From positions 1 to 5,458 of the forward strand of contig CAYXXZ010000151.1 in assembly GCA_964469165.1 (NCBI GenBank): 5,458 nt of DNA, written 5' to 3'. Every line of letters starts with the position of its first letter. Positions within the stretch are counted from its first letter, which is position 1. This stretch comes from CAYXXZ01 sp964469165. Lineage in GTDB: Bacteria > Pseudomonadota > Gammaproteobacteria > Pseudomonadales > Porticoccaceae. A model generated the notes under the pieces. That model was not told the DNA's origin, made no database searches, and was given only the letters and a program-made list of their open reading frames with translations. Of this stretch, positions 1 to 5,458 are shown in pieces. The position numbers were made by a program, and so were the translations under genes.

Positions 1-464
1 GCGTCGTGCTGGTAGAAGTCGGTTCTGTCGGCGTCGTCGGGCAGGCCGTTGAAATCGGCGAACAAGTCGCCGATAGCGCCGGCTTGCTGTACTTCACCGG
101 CTTCGGTACGGCGGCGCAGGTCGTCGATCAATACCTTGGGGTGGATCTTTTCCTGAATATAGAGCGGCGGCGCGTTGACAACAAGGTCGGACCAGTCCTG
201 CTGGTCCTTGCCACGCCAGATCAGTTGCGGGTCCAGGTCGCGGTCGATCCGGGTCTGGAACTCGGGCGAGGCTTTGCCCAGGTCGTGCAGGGCGGCCAGT
301 TCGCTCAGCCACTGGGCGTTGTGGCGCGGGTAGCTCACCTGCTTCGGGTTTTTGGTTTCCTCGTCCAGCACCGACTGGTATTCCGCCGTGGGGATGTTCT
401 TGCGGGTTGCGCCCTCGTGCGTGAGGGTTTCGACAGTGCGCGGGGTTTTGGGTTTGCGTGCCAT
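1..464 (-). CDS. Site-specific adenine DNA methyltransferase, type III Mod-like (5' part only)
   Basis: Translation from the ATG at 464 gives 154 residues plus two bases before the window edge; no stop is reached. From memory of the family, this is the N-terminal region of the large type III-like (COG2189-type) adenine methyltransferases that pair with a Res helicase-nuclease. Recognisable blocks are TRKNIPTAEYQSVLDEE (residues 20-36), RDLDPQLIWRGKDQQDWSDL (75-94), NAPPLYIQEKIHPKVLIDDL (97-116) and DLFADFNGLPDD (133-144). The catalytic DPPY and AdoMet-binding motifs would follow beyond the window, so activity cannot be judged. The expected role is to methylate adenine in the recognition site and so protect host DNA. 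The gene lies 12 bases after dinD with an SD overlapping the dinD stop, so it is probably co-transcribed with res and dinD. Odd feature: residues 48-74 look like extra sequence with an LHDLGKASPEFQ motif (see findings). The family call is fairly sure; exact subfamily and specificity are unknown. Confidence 0.85.
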   Translation of the reverse strand, partial: MARKPKTPRTVETLTHEGATRKNIPTAEYQSVLDEETKNPKQVSYPRHNAQWLSELAALHDLGKASPEFQTRIDRDLDPQLIWRGKDQQDWSDLVVNAPPLYIQEKIHPKVLIDDLRRRTEAGEVQQAGAIGDLFADFNGLPDDADRTDFYQHD

Positions 465-473
465 TGAGATTGT

Positions 474-478
474 TCCTT
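474..478 (-). promoter_or_regulatory. Ribosome binding site of the methyltransferase gene
   Basis: Reading the minus strand, TAAGGAACAATCTCAATG joins the dinD stop (TAA) to the mod start. AAGGA lies 9 bases before the ATG and shares two bases with the stop codon. This supports the start at 464 and suggests ribosomes finishing dinD can re-initiate on mod. Confidence 0.7.
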
Positions 479-1322
479 AGCTGTCGAGCGCATCGGGCTT
501 GTTGAGGGATTTCTTTTCTTCCGCGGCCAGCCGGCGCTCGACCTTTTTGACATCCTCGGCCGGTGGCAGGCGCTCGGGGCGGATGCCGCGCTCCAGCAGG
601 GTGTTGCGCACGGCATCATTGTTGGTGATGTGTTCCGTGGAAATCTCCTGCTCGCTGGTCATTCCGTGCTCGCGGGCGTTGAAGATAGTGATTTCGGTGG
701 CGAAGTCCTTGGCCTTGAGAATGATGGTTGGGGCAAAGTCCGCTAGGGGCCTGTTGTCCGGCACCCGCCATTGCGCTTTCATGGCCTGGGTGGATTTACC
801 GAACAGAGCGCGGTCGCCTTTGCTGCGGATAAGACCGAAATTGCGGTCATTGCCGGTCTGTTCGTAAATGACGGTGGAGAGCTCCTTTTCCGTGGCGGAT
901 AGCTTTTTGCGTGCCGACACCCGCTCCATCTCCAGCAGGCGTTGTTCGATCAACTCGGCCTTTCGGGTCTGTATTGCGAAATAGGTTTGGGCGAAGGCGA
1001 TTTCCGGCTTGCGCGAGTCGCCATTCTGGGCGATCAGATAGCAGGCATAGCGGGTGAGCATGATGTCGTCGACTTCACGCTGGCTACCGGAGCCGAGTTC
1101 GACCATTTTGTTGACGCCAACAAAATGGTCCGAGAGTGCGTGTCCCGAGACTTCGCAGGCCGTTTTTGCCTTGGAAATCGCGGTGTTGTTGAAATTCCGC
1201 CACTCGGCATAGCCCAGCAGATGCTGGAGGTCGCGGGCCAGCCAGTATTCGATTCCGTTATCGGTTTGCTGGGCGTGGCCCTCGAAGGTGGCGGTGAGGG
1301 ATTGGATGAGTTCCGTTTTCAT
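477..1322 (-). CDS. dinD: DinD-like DNA damage-inducible protein D
   Basis: The 281-residue protein matches E. coli DinD (about 274 residues) over its N-terminal half: ARDLQHLLGYAEWRNF (residues 29-44), SDHFVGVNKMVELGSG (64-79), LTRYACYLIAQNGD (89-102) and AQTYFAIQTRK (111-121). The C-terminal half is charged and likely helical, ending KKSLNKPDALDS. In E. coli, dinD is an SOS gene whose product inhibits RecA-driven strand exchange; that is family knowledge, not visible here. No signal peptide or membrane segment is seen, so it should be cytoplasmic and DNA-associated. The gene sits between res and mod: its ATG overlaps the res TGA as ATGA, and mod follows 12 bases after its TAA. The start at 1322 abuts the N run, and the same 5' end recurs at 1477 with its ribosome site, so the break is probably an assembly artefact. 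No LexA box of standard spacing was found. A role in restriction is inferred from position only. Confidence 0.88.
   Translation of the reverse strand: MKTELIQSLTATFEGHAQQTDNGIEYWLARDLQHLLGYAEWRNFNNTAISKAKTACEVSGHALSDHFVGVNKMVELGSGSQREVDDIMLTRYACYLIAQNGDSRKPEIAFAQTYFAIQTRKAELIEQRLLEMERVSARKKLSATEKELSTVIYEQTGNDRNFGLIRSKGDRALFGKSTQAMKAQWRVPDNRPLADFAPTIILKAKDFATEITIFNAREHGMTSEQEISTEHITNNDAVRNTLLERGIRPERLPPAEDVKKVERRLAAEEKKSLNKPDALDS
1101..1130. repeat. Perfect 13-bp inverted repeat inside dinD
   Basis: GACCATTTTGTTG (1101-1113) and CAACAAAATGGTC (1118-1130) are exact reverse complements separated by the 4-base loop ACGC. The hairpin lies wholly within dinD and encodes DHFVGVNKMV (residues 65-74), one of the most conserved stretches of DinD proteins. 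It would form a strong stem-loop in the mRNA, or a cruciform in DNA. Protein conservation may account for part of the symmetry, because the codons for DHFV and NKMV are themselves complementary. Confidence 0.9.
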
Positions 1323-1324
1323 GA
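1270..1324. repeat. 55-bp direct repeat, left copy flanking the N run
   Basis: This stretch is identical, base for base, to 1425-1479. It holds the first 17 codons of dinD plus two bases upstream of the start. It ends exactly where the N run begins, as expected of a contig end rather than a biological repeat. Confidence 0.95.
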
Positions 1325-1424
1325 NNNNNNNNNNNNNNNNNNNNNNNNNNNNNNNNNNNNNNNNNNNNNNNNNNNNNNNNNNNNNNNNNNNNNNNNNNNN
1401 NNNNNNNNNNNNNNNNNNNNNNNN
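1325..1424. other. Run of 100 N: assembly gap of unspecified size
   Basis: Exactly 100 N is the conventional placeholder for a gap of unknown length. The flanks carry identical 55-base ends, so the two contigs probably overlap and the gap holds no real sequence. Merging the copies gives one dinD start that overlaps the res stop, which is a normal operon junction. Confidence 0.95.
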
Positions 1425-1479
1425 TGGGCGTGGCCCTCGAAGGTGGCGGTGAGGGATTGGATGAGTTCCGTTTTCATGA
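1425..1479. repeat. 55-bp direct repeat, right copy with the true dinD start
   Basis: This is the second copy of 1270-1324, beginning immediately after the N run. On the minus strand it carries the dinD ATG at 1477 and the first 17 codons before running into the gap. Unlike the left copy it is joined to the real upstream context: the res stop (1476-1474) overlaps the ATG as ATGA, and a strong SD lies at 1485-1490. It should not be counted as a second dinD gene. Confidence 0.9.
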
Positions 1480-4400
1480 TATTGCCTCCCTGGCTGTGGC
1501 GCAGTTGTCTGTGGAGTCGATGATCGCCGCTTCGATCATTTTGCCGAATTCGGCCTCGACCTTGGCGGCAAAGTCGTCCTGCATCTGGAATACATCAGTG
1601 AATTCCGCGAAGGCCCAGCGGCCATAATGACCGAGGTTGTTGACGCCGGGTACCCAGTAGGTCTCCATGGTGGATTTCTTTTCCTTGGCATCCTCGCCCC
1701 GGTAGCCCTTGATTTCGACGATCAGGTTGAGGGGGTCTTGTGCGCCTTGTCCATCGTCCACCTGGACGATGAAGTCGGGCCGATATTTGCGGTTTTCCGA
1801 GGCGTAGCGGTAAGGAACTTCCAGGCCCAGGCTGTGGTTCTTCACATAGGCCAGCACCTTGGAGTGGGCCTCCGCCACCCGGCAGAATTCGGCTTCCCAG
1901 TCACTGTCGAGGATAACCCAGTTGACCTGGCAGCGGCGGCTGTCGGTTTCGTAGCGATCCGTTTTGGAGGTGTTGAAATTGACGTGGACGGTGGAGCCGG
2001 TCGGGTTGTAGGCGTCCAGTACCGCCTTGATGGGCCGCCGGCCCTGTTCGGCGCGGGTGATGGCGGCGGTGATGCGTTCGCAGGCGATATCGGCCAGCAC
2101 CTGGTACATGAGCAGGCCGGGGTAGGTGTCGCCCTTGCACACCAGGCAGGTGTCCAGCCATTCGCGGGTGATGCGTTTGAGCTGACCGAACAGGTGGAGC
2201 CTGGGCTCTTCGCCGGGATCCCGCCATTTGGTGTAAAGCAGGCGCTGGGTGAGGTGGAACAACAGCGTGGAGGGGCGTAAATCGCGGATGTGATCCAGAC
2301 TGAGGTCCACGGTTTCGCCGATGATGCCCGAGTTTCGTGTGATGGAGGGGCCGACGATGGCGGGGGTAAGCTCGAAGATGGAGTCTTCCGTAAACTGGGC
2401 GGTAAGACGTTCTTCGGGCAGCTCGACCCGATAGCCGGCCACGCGGGGAAAGCGAATCTCCAGATCCGCTCGTTCGGGCAGTACAGCCTTGACGTGTATT
2501 GTTTCACGAGGTGGTTGGGGCGGAGAGACCACCGGTTTGGCGGTGAAGTCGAAGGGTATGCCGAGCACGTCGGCGTATTCCACGTTGAACAGCCCCTGCT
2601 CGTTCAGTTCGTAGGATTGCCGGCGCAGGGCGCGGCCGATCACCTGTTCGCACAGCAACTGGGTGCCGAAGGCGCGAACGCCGAGCACATGGGTAACGGT
2701 ATTGGCGTCCCAGCCCTCGGTGAGCATGGACACGGATACCACGCAGCGGATGGATTCCCCCAACTGACCGTGCTTGCCCACGGTGTTCATCACTTCGCGC
2801 AGCAGGGTCGCGTCGTCGATGTCCTTGCCGGCGAGCAACTGGTTGGCCAGGTTGCCACCCCGCTCCAGGGCTTCGCGCTTGAAGCGTTCGATTTCGTCGC
2901 TGGCAAGCTCGCGGAAGTTTTTGTCCAGGGCCTCGCCCGATTCCAGCTGCTCGCTGTCGATCAGCAGGGTGTTGGGACGGGCCAATTGATTGCCGTGTTC
3001 ATCGTAGTTGCGGAACAGGGCCAGGCGACCGTTTTCGAGGTTGGACGAACCGTCCTCGTTCTCGCGTATGAACCCGGATATGTAGTCGTACACCAGCTTG
3101 GAGGTGGCGGTGTTGTTGCAGACCACGATGAAGCAGGGAGGCACCTTGATGCCGGCGTTCTTCCACAGCTCGAAGGTTTTTTCGTAGTGGCCGTAGAGGG
3201 CCTGGAGCGCGGTCTGCAACTCGACGGGAATACTGAGGGGGTCGAGAGTGGCGCCCTTGCCACGGCCCTTTTTGGGCATTTTCTTGCCGATATGTTTCCA
3301 TAGTTCGCGGAACATGGGCATTTCGTTGCCGGGAATGTTCTCGGCGACCGGTACCCTGGGCAGCTTGACGATACCGCACTCGATAGCATCCATCAGGGAG
3401 AAGTCGCTCATGGTCCAGGGAAATAGGGTCCCCTCCACATAGCCCGAGCCGCTGAGAAAGAAGGGCGTCGCCGACAGGTCGATGACCTGGGAGACGCCCA
3501 GCTTGCGGTTGACAGCCTCGAGCCCGGAGATCCATAGGCGCGCGGCTTCCTTGTTTTTCTCTGCCTCTTTCTTTTCGTCGCCCTTCAGTTCTTCCTCATC
3601 GCTGACGGGCTTTTCCCGGTAACAGTGATGAGCCTCGTCGTTGATGACCAGCACGTTCCGAAAACCCATGAGTTCGGGCATCACCCTTTGCAGCATCTGG
3701 CCTTCGGTTTCGAGGGTTTCCAGTGGCTCGCCGCCGCGCCCCTGAAGCAGCAGACGGCCGCCCTTGGAAAGCTCCATCCGCTCGCGCAATTTGAATGCGT
3801 GGTAATTGGTGATGACGATGCGAGCCTTGCCGAGGTCTTCCAGCATATCGGCAGGCACGAGCTCCCGGCTCTGGTAATAGCTGTCCGGGTCGTTGGGCAT
3901 GAGCACCCGCAGGCGGTCGCGGATGGTGATGCCGGGAGCGACCACGAGGAAGCCTCGCGTAAAGCGCTTGCTGGTGGGTCGGCGAACGGCGTTGACAGTC
4001 TGCCAGGCAATCAGCATGGCCATCACGGTGGTCTTGCCGGCCCCGGTGGCCAGCTTCAGCGCCAGACGCAGCAGTTCGGGGTTGGCTTCCCGGTTGGCGG
4101 TATCGAGATGATCGAGAAAGCGCTCGCCGGCTTTGCCCAGGCGCGGGGCGACCTCAGTGAGCCAGATGGCAGTTTCCACGGCTTCCACCTGGCAGAAAAA
4201 GGGCCGGATACCGGCGAAGTCGTGGTGGCGCCAGTGCTGCAGCAGCCGGGCCGTCTCCGGCGTGACACGCCAGTCGGCAGGGTTGGGTATGCGCCGCCAC
4301 TTGTCGACCTCTTCCCGCACTGCATTGATCACCGCGGTGTGGTCGTACTGCTGCTGTTCGCTGGTCAGCCCCAGCCCTTCATCGAAAAGCAGCGCCGCCT

Positions 4401-4575
4401 GGCTGGCTTCTCCCTTGCGCTTTTTGGGCTTGGGGATCGGCGTGATGAATTCCGCCCGGCGGCGTCTGTCGATGACCTGCTGGGTGGGCTGGCCGGATTT
4501 GTCCAGCTCCCAGTGACGGGCCGGATACTCGTAGGGCGAGTTCAGGATGGGGTGATCGAAGAATGGATTGGACAT
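1474..4575 (-). CDS. Type III-like restriction enzyme subunit, DEAH helicase plus C-terminal nuclease (BPTD_3080-like)
   Basis: A 1033-residue protein expected to translocate on or remodel DNA with ATP and cut unmethylated DNA together with the Mod subunit. Visible superfamily 2 helicase motifs are Walker A ATGAGKTT (residues 176-183), ITNYHAF (255-261), the DEAH box in VINDEAHHCY (310-319), LSATPFF (367-373), LTEGWDA (618-624) and QVIGRALRR (644-652) with its arginines. A PD-(D/E)XK-like nuclease centre is suggested by RPDFIV (932-937) and LIVEIKG (951-957), giving D934, E954 and K956. All motifs look intact. The N-terminus MSNPFFDHPILNSPYEYPAR recalls proteins named BPTD_3080 family restriction endonuclease (from memory). 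An in-frame TTG at 4680 would add 35 residues unlike the family, so the ATG at 4575 was chosen although its SD is weak (GGAT). A charged linker at about 325-345 follows the DEAH box. This is the first gene of the operon; its TGA overlaps the dinD ATG. The enzyme class is quite sure; the cleavage behaviour is unknown. Confidence 0.93.
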   Translation of the reverse strand: MSNPFFDHPILNSPYEYPARHWELDKSGQPTQQVIDRRRRAEFITPIPKPKKRKGEASQAALLFDEGLGLTSEQQQYDHTAVINAVREEVDKWRRIPNPADWRVTPETARLLQHWRHHDFAGIRPFFCQVEAVETAIWLTEVAPRLGKAGERFLDHLDTANREANPELLRLALKLATGAGKTTVMAMLIAWQTVNAVRRPTSKRFTRGFLVVAPGITIRDRLRVLMPNDPDSYYQSRELVPADMLEDLGKARIVITNYHAFKLRERMELSKGGRLLLQGRGGEPLETLETEGQMLQRVMPELMGFRNVLVINDEAHHCYREKPVSDEEELKGDEKKEAEKNKEAARLWISGLEAVNRKLGVSQVIDLSATPFFLSGSGYVEGTLFPWTMSDFSLMDAIECGIVKLPRVPVAENIPGNEMPMFRELWKHIGKKMPKKGRGKGATLDPLSIPVELQTALQALYGHYEKTFELWKNAGIKVPPCFIVVCNNTATSKLVYDYISGFIRENEDGSSNLENGRLALFRNYDEHGNQLARPNTLLIDSEQLESGEALDKNFRELASDEIERFKREALERGGNLANQLLAGKDIDDATLLREVMNTVGKHGQLGESIRCVVSVSMLTEGWDANTVTHVLGVRAFGTQLLCEQVIGRALRRQSYELNEQGLFNVEYADVLGIPFDFTAKPVVSPPQPPRETIHVKAVLPERADLEIRFPRVAGYRVELPEERLTAQFTEDSIFELTPAIVGPSITRNSGIIGETVDLSLDHIRDLRPSTLLFHLTQRLLYTKWRDPGEEPRLHLFGQLKRITREWLDTCLVCKGDTYPGLLMYQVLADIACERITAAITRAEQGRRPIKAVLDAYNPTGSTVHVNFNTSKTDRYETDSRRCQVNWVILDSDWEAEFCRVAEAHSKVLAYVKNHSLGLEVPYRYASENRKYRPDFIVQVDDGQGAQDPLNLIVEIKGYRGEDAKEKKSTMETYWVPGVNNLGHYGRWAFAEFTDVFQMQDDFAAKVEAEFGKMIEAAIIDSTDNCATAREAIS
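1485..1490 (-). promoter_or_regulatory. Ribosome binding site of dinD
   Basis: On the minus strand GGGAGG lies 7 bases before the ATG at 1477, inside the last codons of res. It is much stronger than the site of res. It supports the copy at 1477 as the genuine dinD start and indicates coupled translation through the ATGA overlap. Confidence 0.75.
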
Positions 4576-4715
4576 ACGGTATCCGTAATTTTTTAGCTTC
4601 CATCCCTGGTGTTCCTTTGAGATTGCACTGTCTGAGCAGGCGAAGTCATCCGTGACAAACCAATCAGATACCTGCAACAACGAGGTGACAAGTGCGAGTA
4701 TCGTTAATGGGGGGC

Positions 4716-4743
4716 ATGATACCCAAAATTGGGGGAATGCGCA
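4716..4743 (-). promoter_or_regulatory. Possible promoter of the res-dinD-mod operon
   Basis: On the minus strand TATCAT (4721-4716) matches the sigma-70 -10 consensus at five of six positions. A poor -35 candidate, TGCGCA (4743-4738), lies 16 bases upstream. This would give a leader of roughly 130 bases before the res ATG. The -10 lies in the right arm of an imperfect inverted repeat, GTATCGT (4698-4704) and ATGATAC (4716-4722), which could be an operator. The -35 match is weak, so this is only a candidate. Confidence 0.22.
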
Positions 4744-4800
4744 GGCTGCGGGAGCTGGCGGCTGTATTTAATGCAAACAGGCTATGGACTAAATTGGTAG

Positions 4801-4862
4801 GATTTGGCAACAATGGCGGTGTGGATCTGTACCCTGCCCATTGCGCCAAATCATGGGCAGGG
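4801..4862. repeat. 10-bp perfect hairpin with an 8-bp alternative partner for its loop
   Basis: CCCTGCCCAT (4832-4841) and ATGGGCAGGG (4853-4862) are exact reverse complements around an 11-base loop. The last eight loop bases, GCCAAATC (4845-4852), are the exact reverse complement of GATTTGGC (4801-4808). The two pairings probably cannot both form fully, because no bases are left to link them, so they look like alternatives. No T run follows on either strand, so it is not a typical intrinsic terminator. It could be an mRNA leader structure, a small RNA, a protein-binding site or chance. Confidence 0.75.
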
Positions 4863-5033
4863 GCAGCAAAACGATCATGGTTCGAGCGGAGTTCTTCCTG
4901 GAGCCAGGTTGTCGTTGCCGCAAGCAGTTCTCGCATCAGGCTGATAGATGCTAACTACTGATAACAACAGGAAACATGGGCTGCGATTGCCGCAGGAGCG
5001 CGGTCCGGATTCCCGTCCTTCTGTAATGCAAAT

Positions 5034-5037
5034 GGAG
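5034..5037 (+). promoter_or_regulatory. Ribosome binding site of aqpZ
   Basis: GGAG lies 6 bases before the ATG at 5044. Two in-frame ATGs occur just upstream (5026 and 5032), but using either would place this site inside the coding region, and neither has a good SD of its own. This decides the start in favour of 5044, which also matches the usual AqpZ N-terminus. Confidence 0.65.
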
Positions 5038-5043
5038 AAAACA

Positions 5044-5458
5044 ATGAAAAAATATGTTGCTGAGCTGTTTGGTACATTCTGGTTGGTGTTGGGAGGCTGC
5101 GGCAGTGCCGTGCTGGCAGCCGCGTTTCCCGAGGTCGGCATCGGGTTCATGGGGGTGGCCCTGGCGTTCGGCCTGACGCTCCTCACCATGGCTTACGCCA
5201 TCGGGCACATCTCCGGTTGTCATCTCAACCCGGCGGTGTCCGTCGGTCTGTGGGCCGGGGGGCGTTTTCCCGCCAAGGAACTGGCGCCTTATATCATCGC
5301 CCAGGTGGTGGGCGGCATTGCCGCTGGCGGCGTGCTGTATCTCATCGCATCCGGCAAGGCGGGGTTTGATGTCTCCAGCGGTTTTGCCTCCAATGGCTAC
5401 GGAGAGCACTCACCGGGCGGCTACAGCTTCACCTCTGCCGTGATCACGGAAGTGGTGA
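5044..5458 (+). CDS. aqpZ: Aquaporin Z, water channel (5' part only)
   Basis: The first 138 residues, about 60 percent of a typical 230-residue AqpZ, run off the window edge without a stop. AqpZ is an inner-membrane tetramer that lets water pass quickly along osmotic gradients. Visible features are a first membrane helix with ELFGTFWLVLGGCGSAVLAA (residues 7-26), a second helix (about 34-54) with ALAFGLT, whose F42 corresponds to the selectivity-filter Phe of E. coli AqpZ, and the re-entrant loop HISGCHLNPAVS (55-66) with the first NPA motif at 62-64. A third helix (about 81-101) is followed by the AqpZ signature SNGYGEHSPGGYS. The second NPA and the filter arginine lie beyond the window. Cys59 replaces the Gly of E. 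coli AqpZ, a variant I recall in other AqpZ proteins. It is transcribed away from the restriction operon and is probably unrelated to it, an ordinary housekeeping neighbour. Confidence 0.96.
   Translation, partial: MKKYVAELFGTFWLVLGGCGSAVLAAAFPEVGIGFMGVALAFGLTLLTMAYAIGHISGCHLNPAVSVGLWAGGRFPAKELAPYIIAQVVGGIAAGGVLYLIASGKAGFDVSSGFASNGYGEHSPGGYSFTSAVITEVV

Larger units (their letters stand above)
4576..5043. other. Divergent intergenic region between res operon and aqpZ
   Basis: These 468 bases separate the two divergent genes and must hold both promoters. Short open frames exist on both strands (about 4692-4961 plus, 4664-4936 minus), but neither has a convincing ribosome site or a recognisable protein pattern. 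What can be seen is a weak -10-like element for res within a small inverted repeat (4698-4722), an imperfect palindrome CCCAAAATTGGG (4722-4733), and a strong hairpin with an alternative pairing partner (4801-4862). No sigma-70 promoter for aqpZ stands out. No tRNA, terminator with a T run, insertion sequence or CRISPR repeat was found. Confidence 0.7.

Noticed and set aside
6..467. Plus-strand open frame at the left edge
   Set aside because: It is antisense to the methyltransferase, whose conserved blocks are clear in the minus-strand frame.
1270..1479. Biological tandem duplication or IS target duplication around the N run
   Set aside because: The repeat is exactly 55 bases and ends precisely at the gap, far longer than a normal target duplication and better explained by overlapping contig ends.
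1627..4596. Long open frames on the plus strand opposite res (for example 2290-3303 and 3625-4596)
   Set aside because: They are antisense shadows of a GC-rich gene whose minus-strand frame carries every helicase and nuclease motif; their translations are low-complexity, rich in Gly, Val and Ala.
4575..4680. Res starting at a TTG at 4680, adding 35 residues
   Set aside because: There is no SD before it, the extra residues do not look like the family, and the ATG at 4575 begins the recognisable MSNPFF N-terminus.
4709..4735. Phase-variable homopolymer (G6 and G5 runs) near the res promoter
   Set aside because: Runs of five or six bases are too short to slip at the rates typical of phase-variable type III systems, and no longer simple repeats occur in the readable part of res or mod.
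4762..4780. LexA-like SOS box (CTGT ... ACAG) near a dinD operon
   Set aside because: The half-sites are separated by 11 bases rather than the 8 of the gammaproteobacterial consensus, and it lies upstream of the best promoter candidate. It could only be a relic or chance.
4832..4862. Intrinsic terminator at the 10-bp hairpin
   Set aside because: No T run follows the stem on either strand, and the flanking genes diverge, so neither needs a terminator here.
4664..4961. Small protein genes on either strand of the intergenic region (about 90 codons each)
   Set aside because: The two frames overlap each other on opposite strands, have poor starts, span the hairpin, and show no recognisable family features.

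Overview
The window (5,458 bases, about 100 of them N) holds a defence-type operon on the minus strand, read from about 4575 down to 1. At the right edge is a divergently oriented aquaporin gene. The fairly high GC content, the strong Shine-Dalgarno sites and the type of AqpZ protein suggest a proteobacterium, most likely a gammaproteobacterium. The species cannot be named from this sequence.

Minus-strand operon, in transcription order. (1) 4575-1474: a 1033-residue restriction subunit of the type III Res class. It is a superfamily 2 DEAH helicase/translocase with a C-terminal PD-(D/E)XK-like nuclease, and it resembles what annotation pipelines call the BPTD_3080 family (recalled, not searched). 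(2) A DinD-like protein of 281 residues, whose ATG overlaps the res stop as ATGA. (3) From 464 to the left edge: the first 154 residues of the partner adenine-specific DNA methyltransferase (Mod). Its catalytic DPPY region lies outside the window. The junctions are a 4-base overlap and a 12-base gap, so the three genes are probably one co-transcribed, translationally coupled restriction-modification unit. The order res - dinD - mod is the reverse of the classical mod - res order.

The run of N at 1325-1424 sits at the res/dinD junction. It is flanked by two identical 55-base sequences (1270-1324 and 1425-1479), both carrying the 5' end of dinD. The simplest reading is that two contigs overlapping by 55 bases were joined with a 100-N spacer, so no real sequence is missing and the true locus is 155 bases shorter.

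4576-5043 is a 468-base divergent intergenic region with no convincing gene. It holds a perfect 10-bp hairpin, an 8-bp alternative pairing to that hairpin's loop, and a small inverted repeat over a possible -10 element for the res operon. From 5044 rightward is aqpZ, a water-channel gene cut by the window edge. It is an ordinary chromosomal gene and probably marks the border of the defence insertion.

Most worth checking: a 27-residue segment in the Mod N-terminus that carries a Cas3-like HD motif (LHDLGKASPEFQ); dinD sandwiched between the nuclease and methylase genes; and a perfect 13-bp inverted repeat inside dinD.
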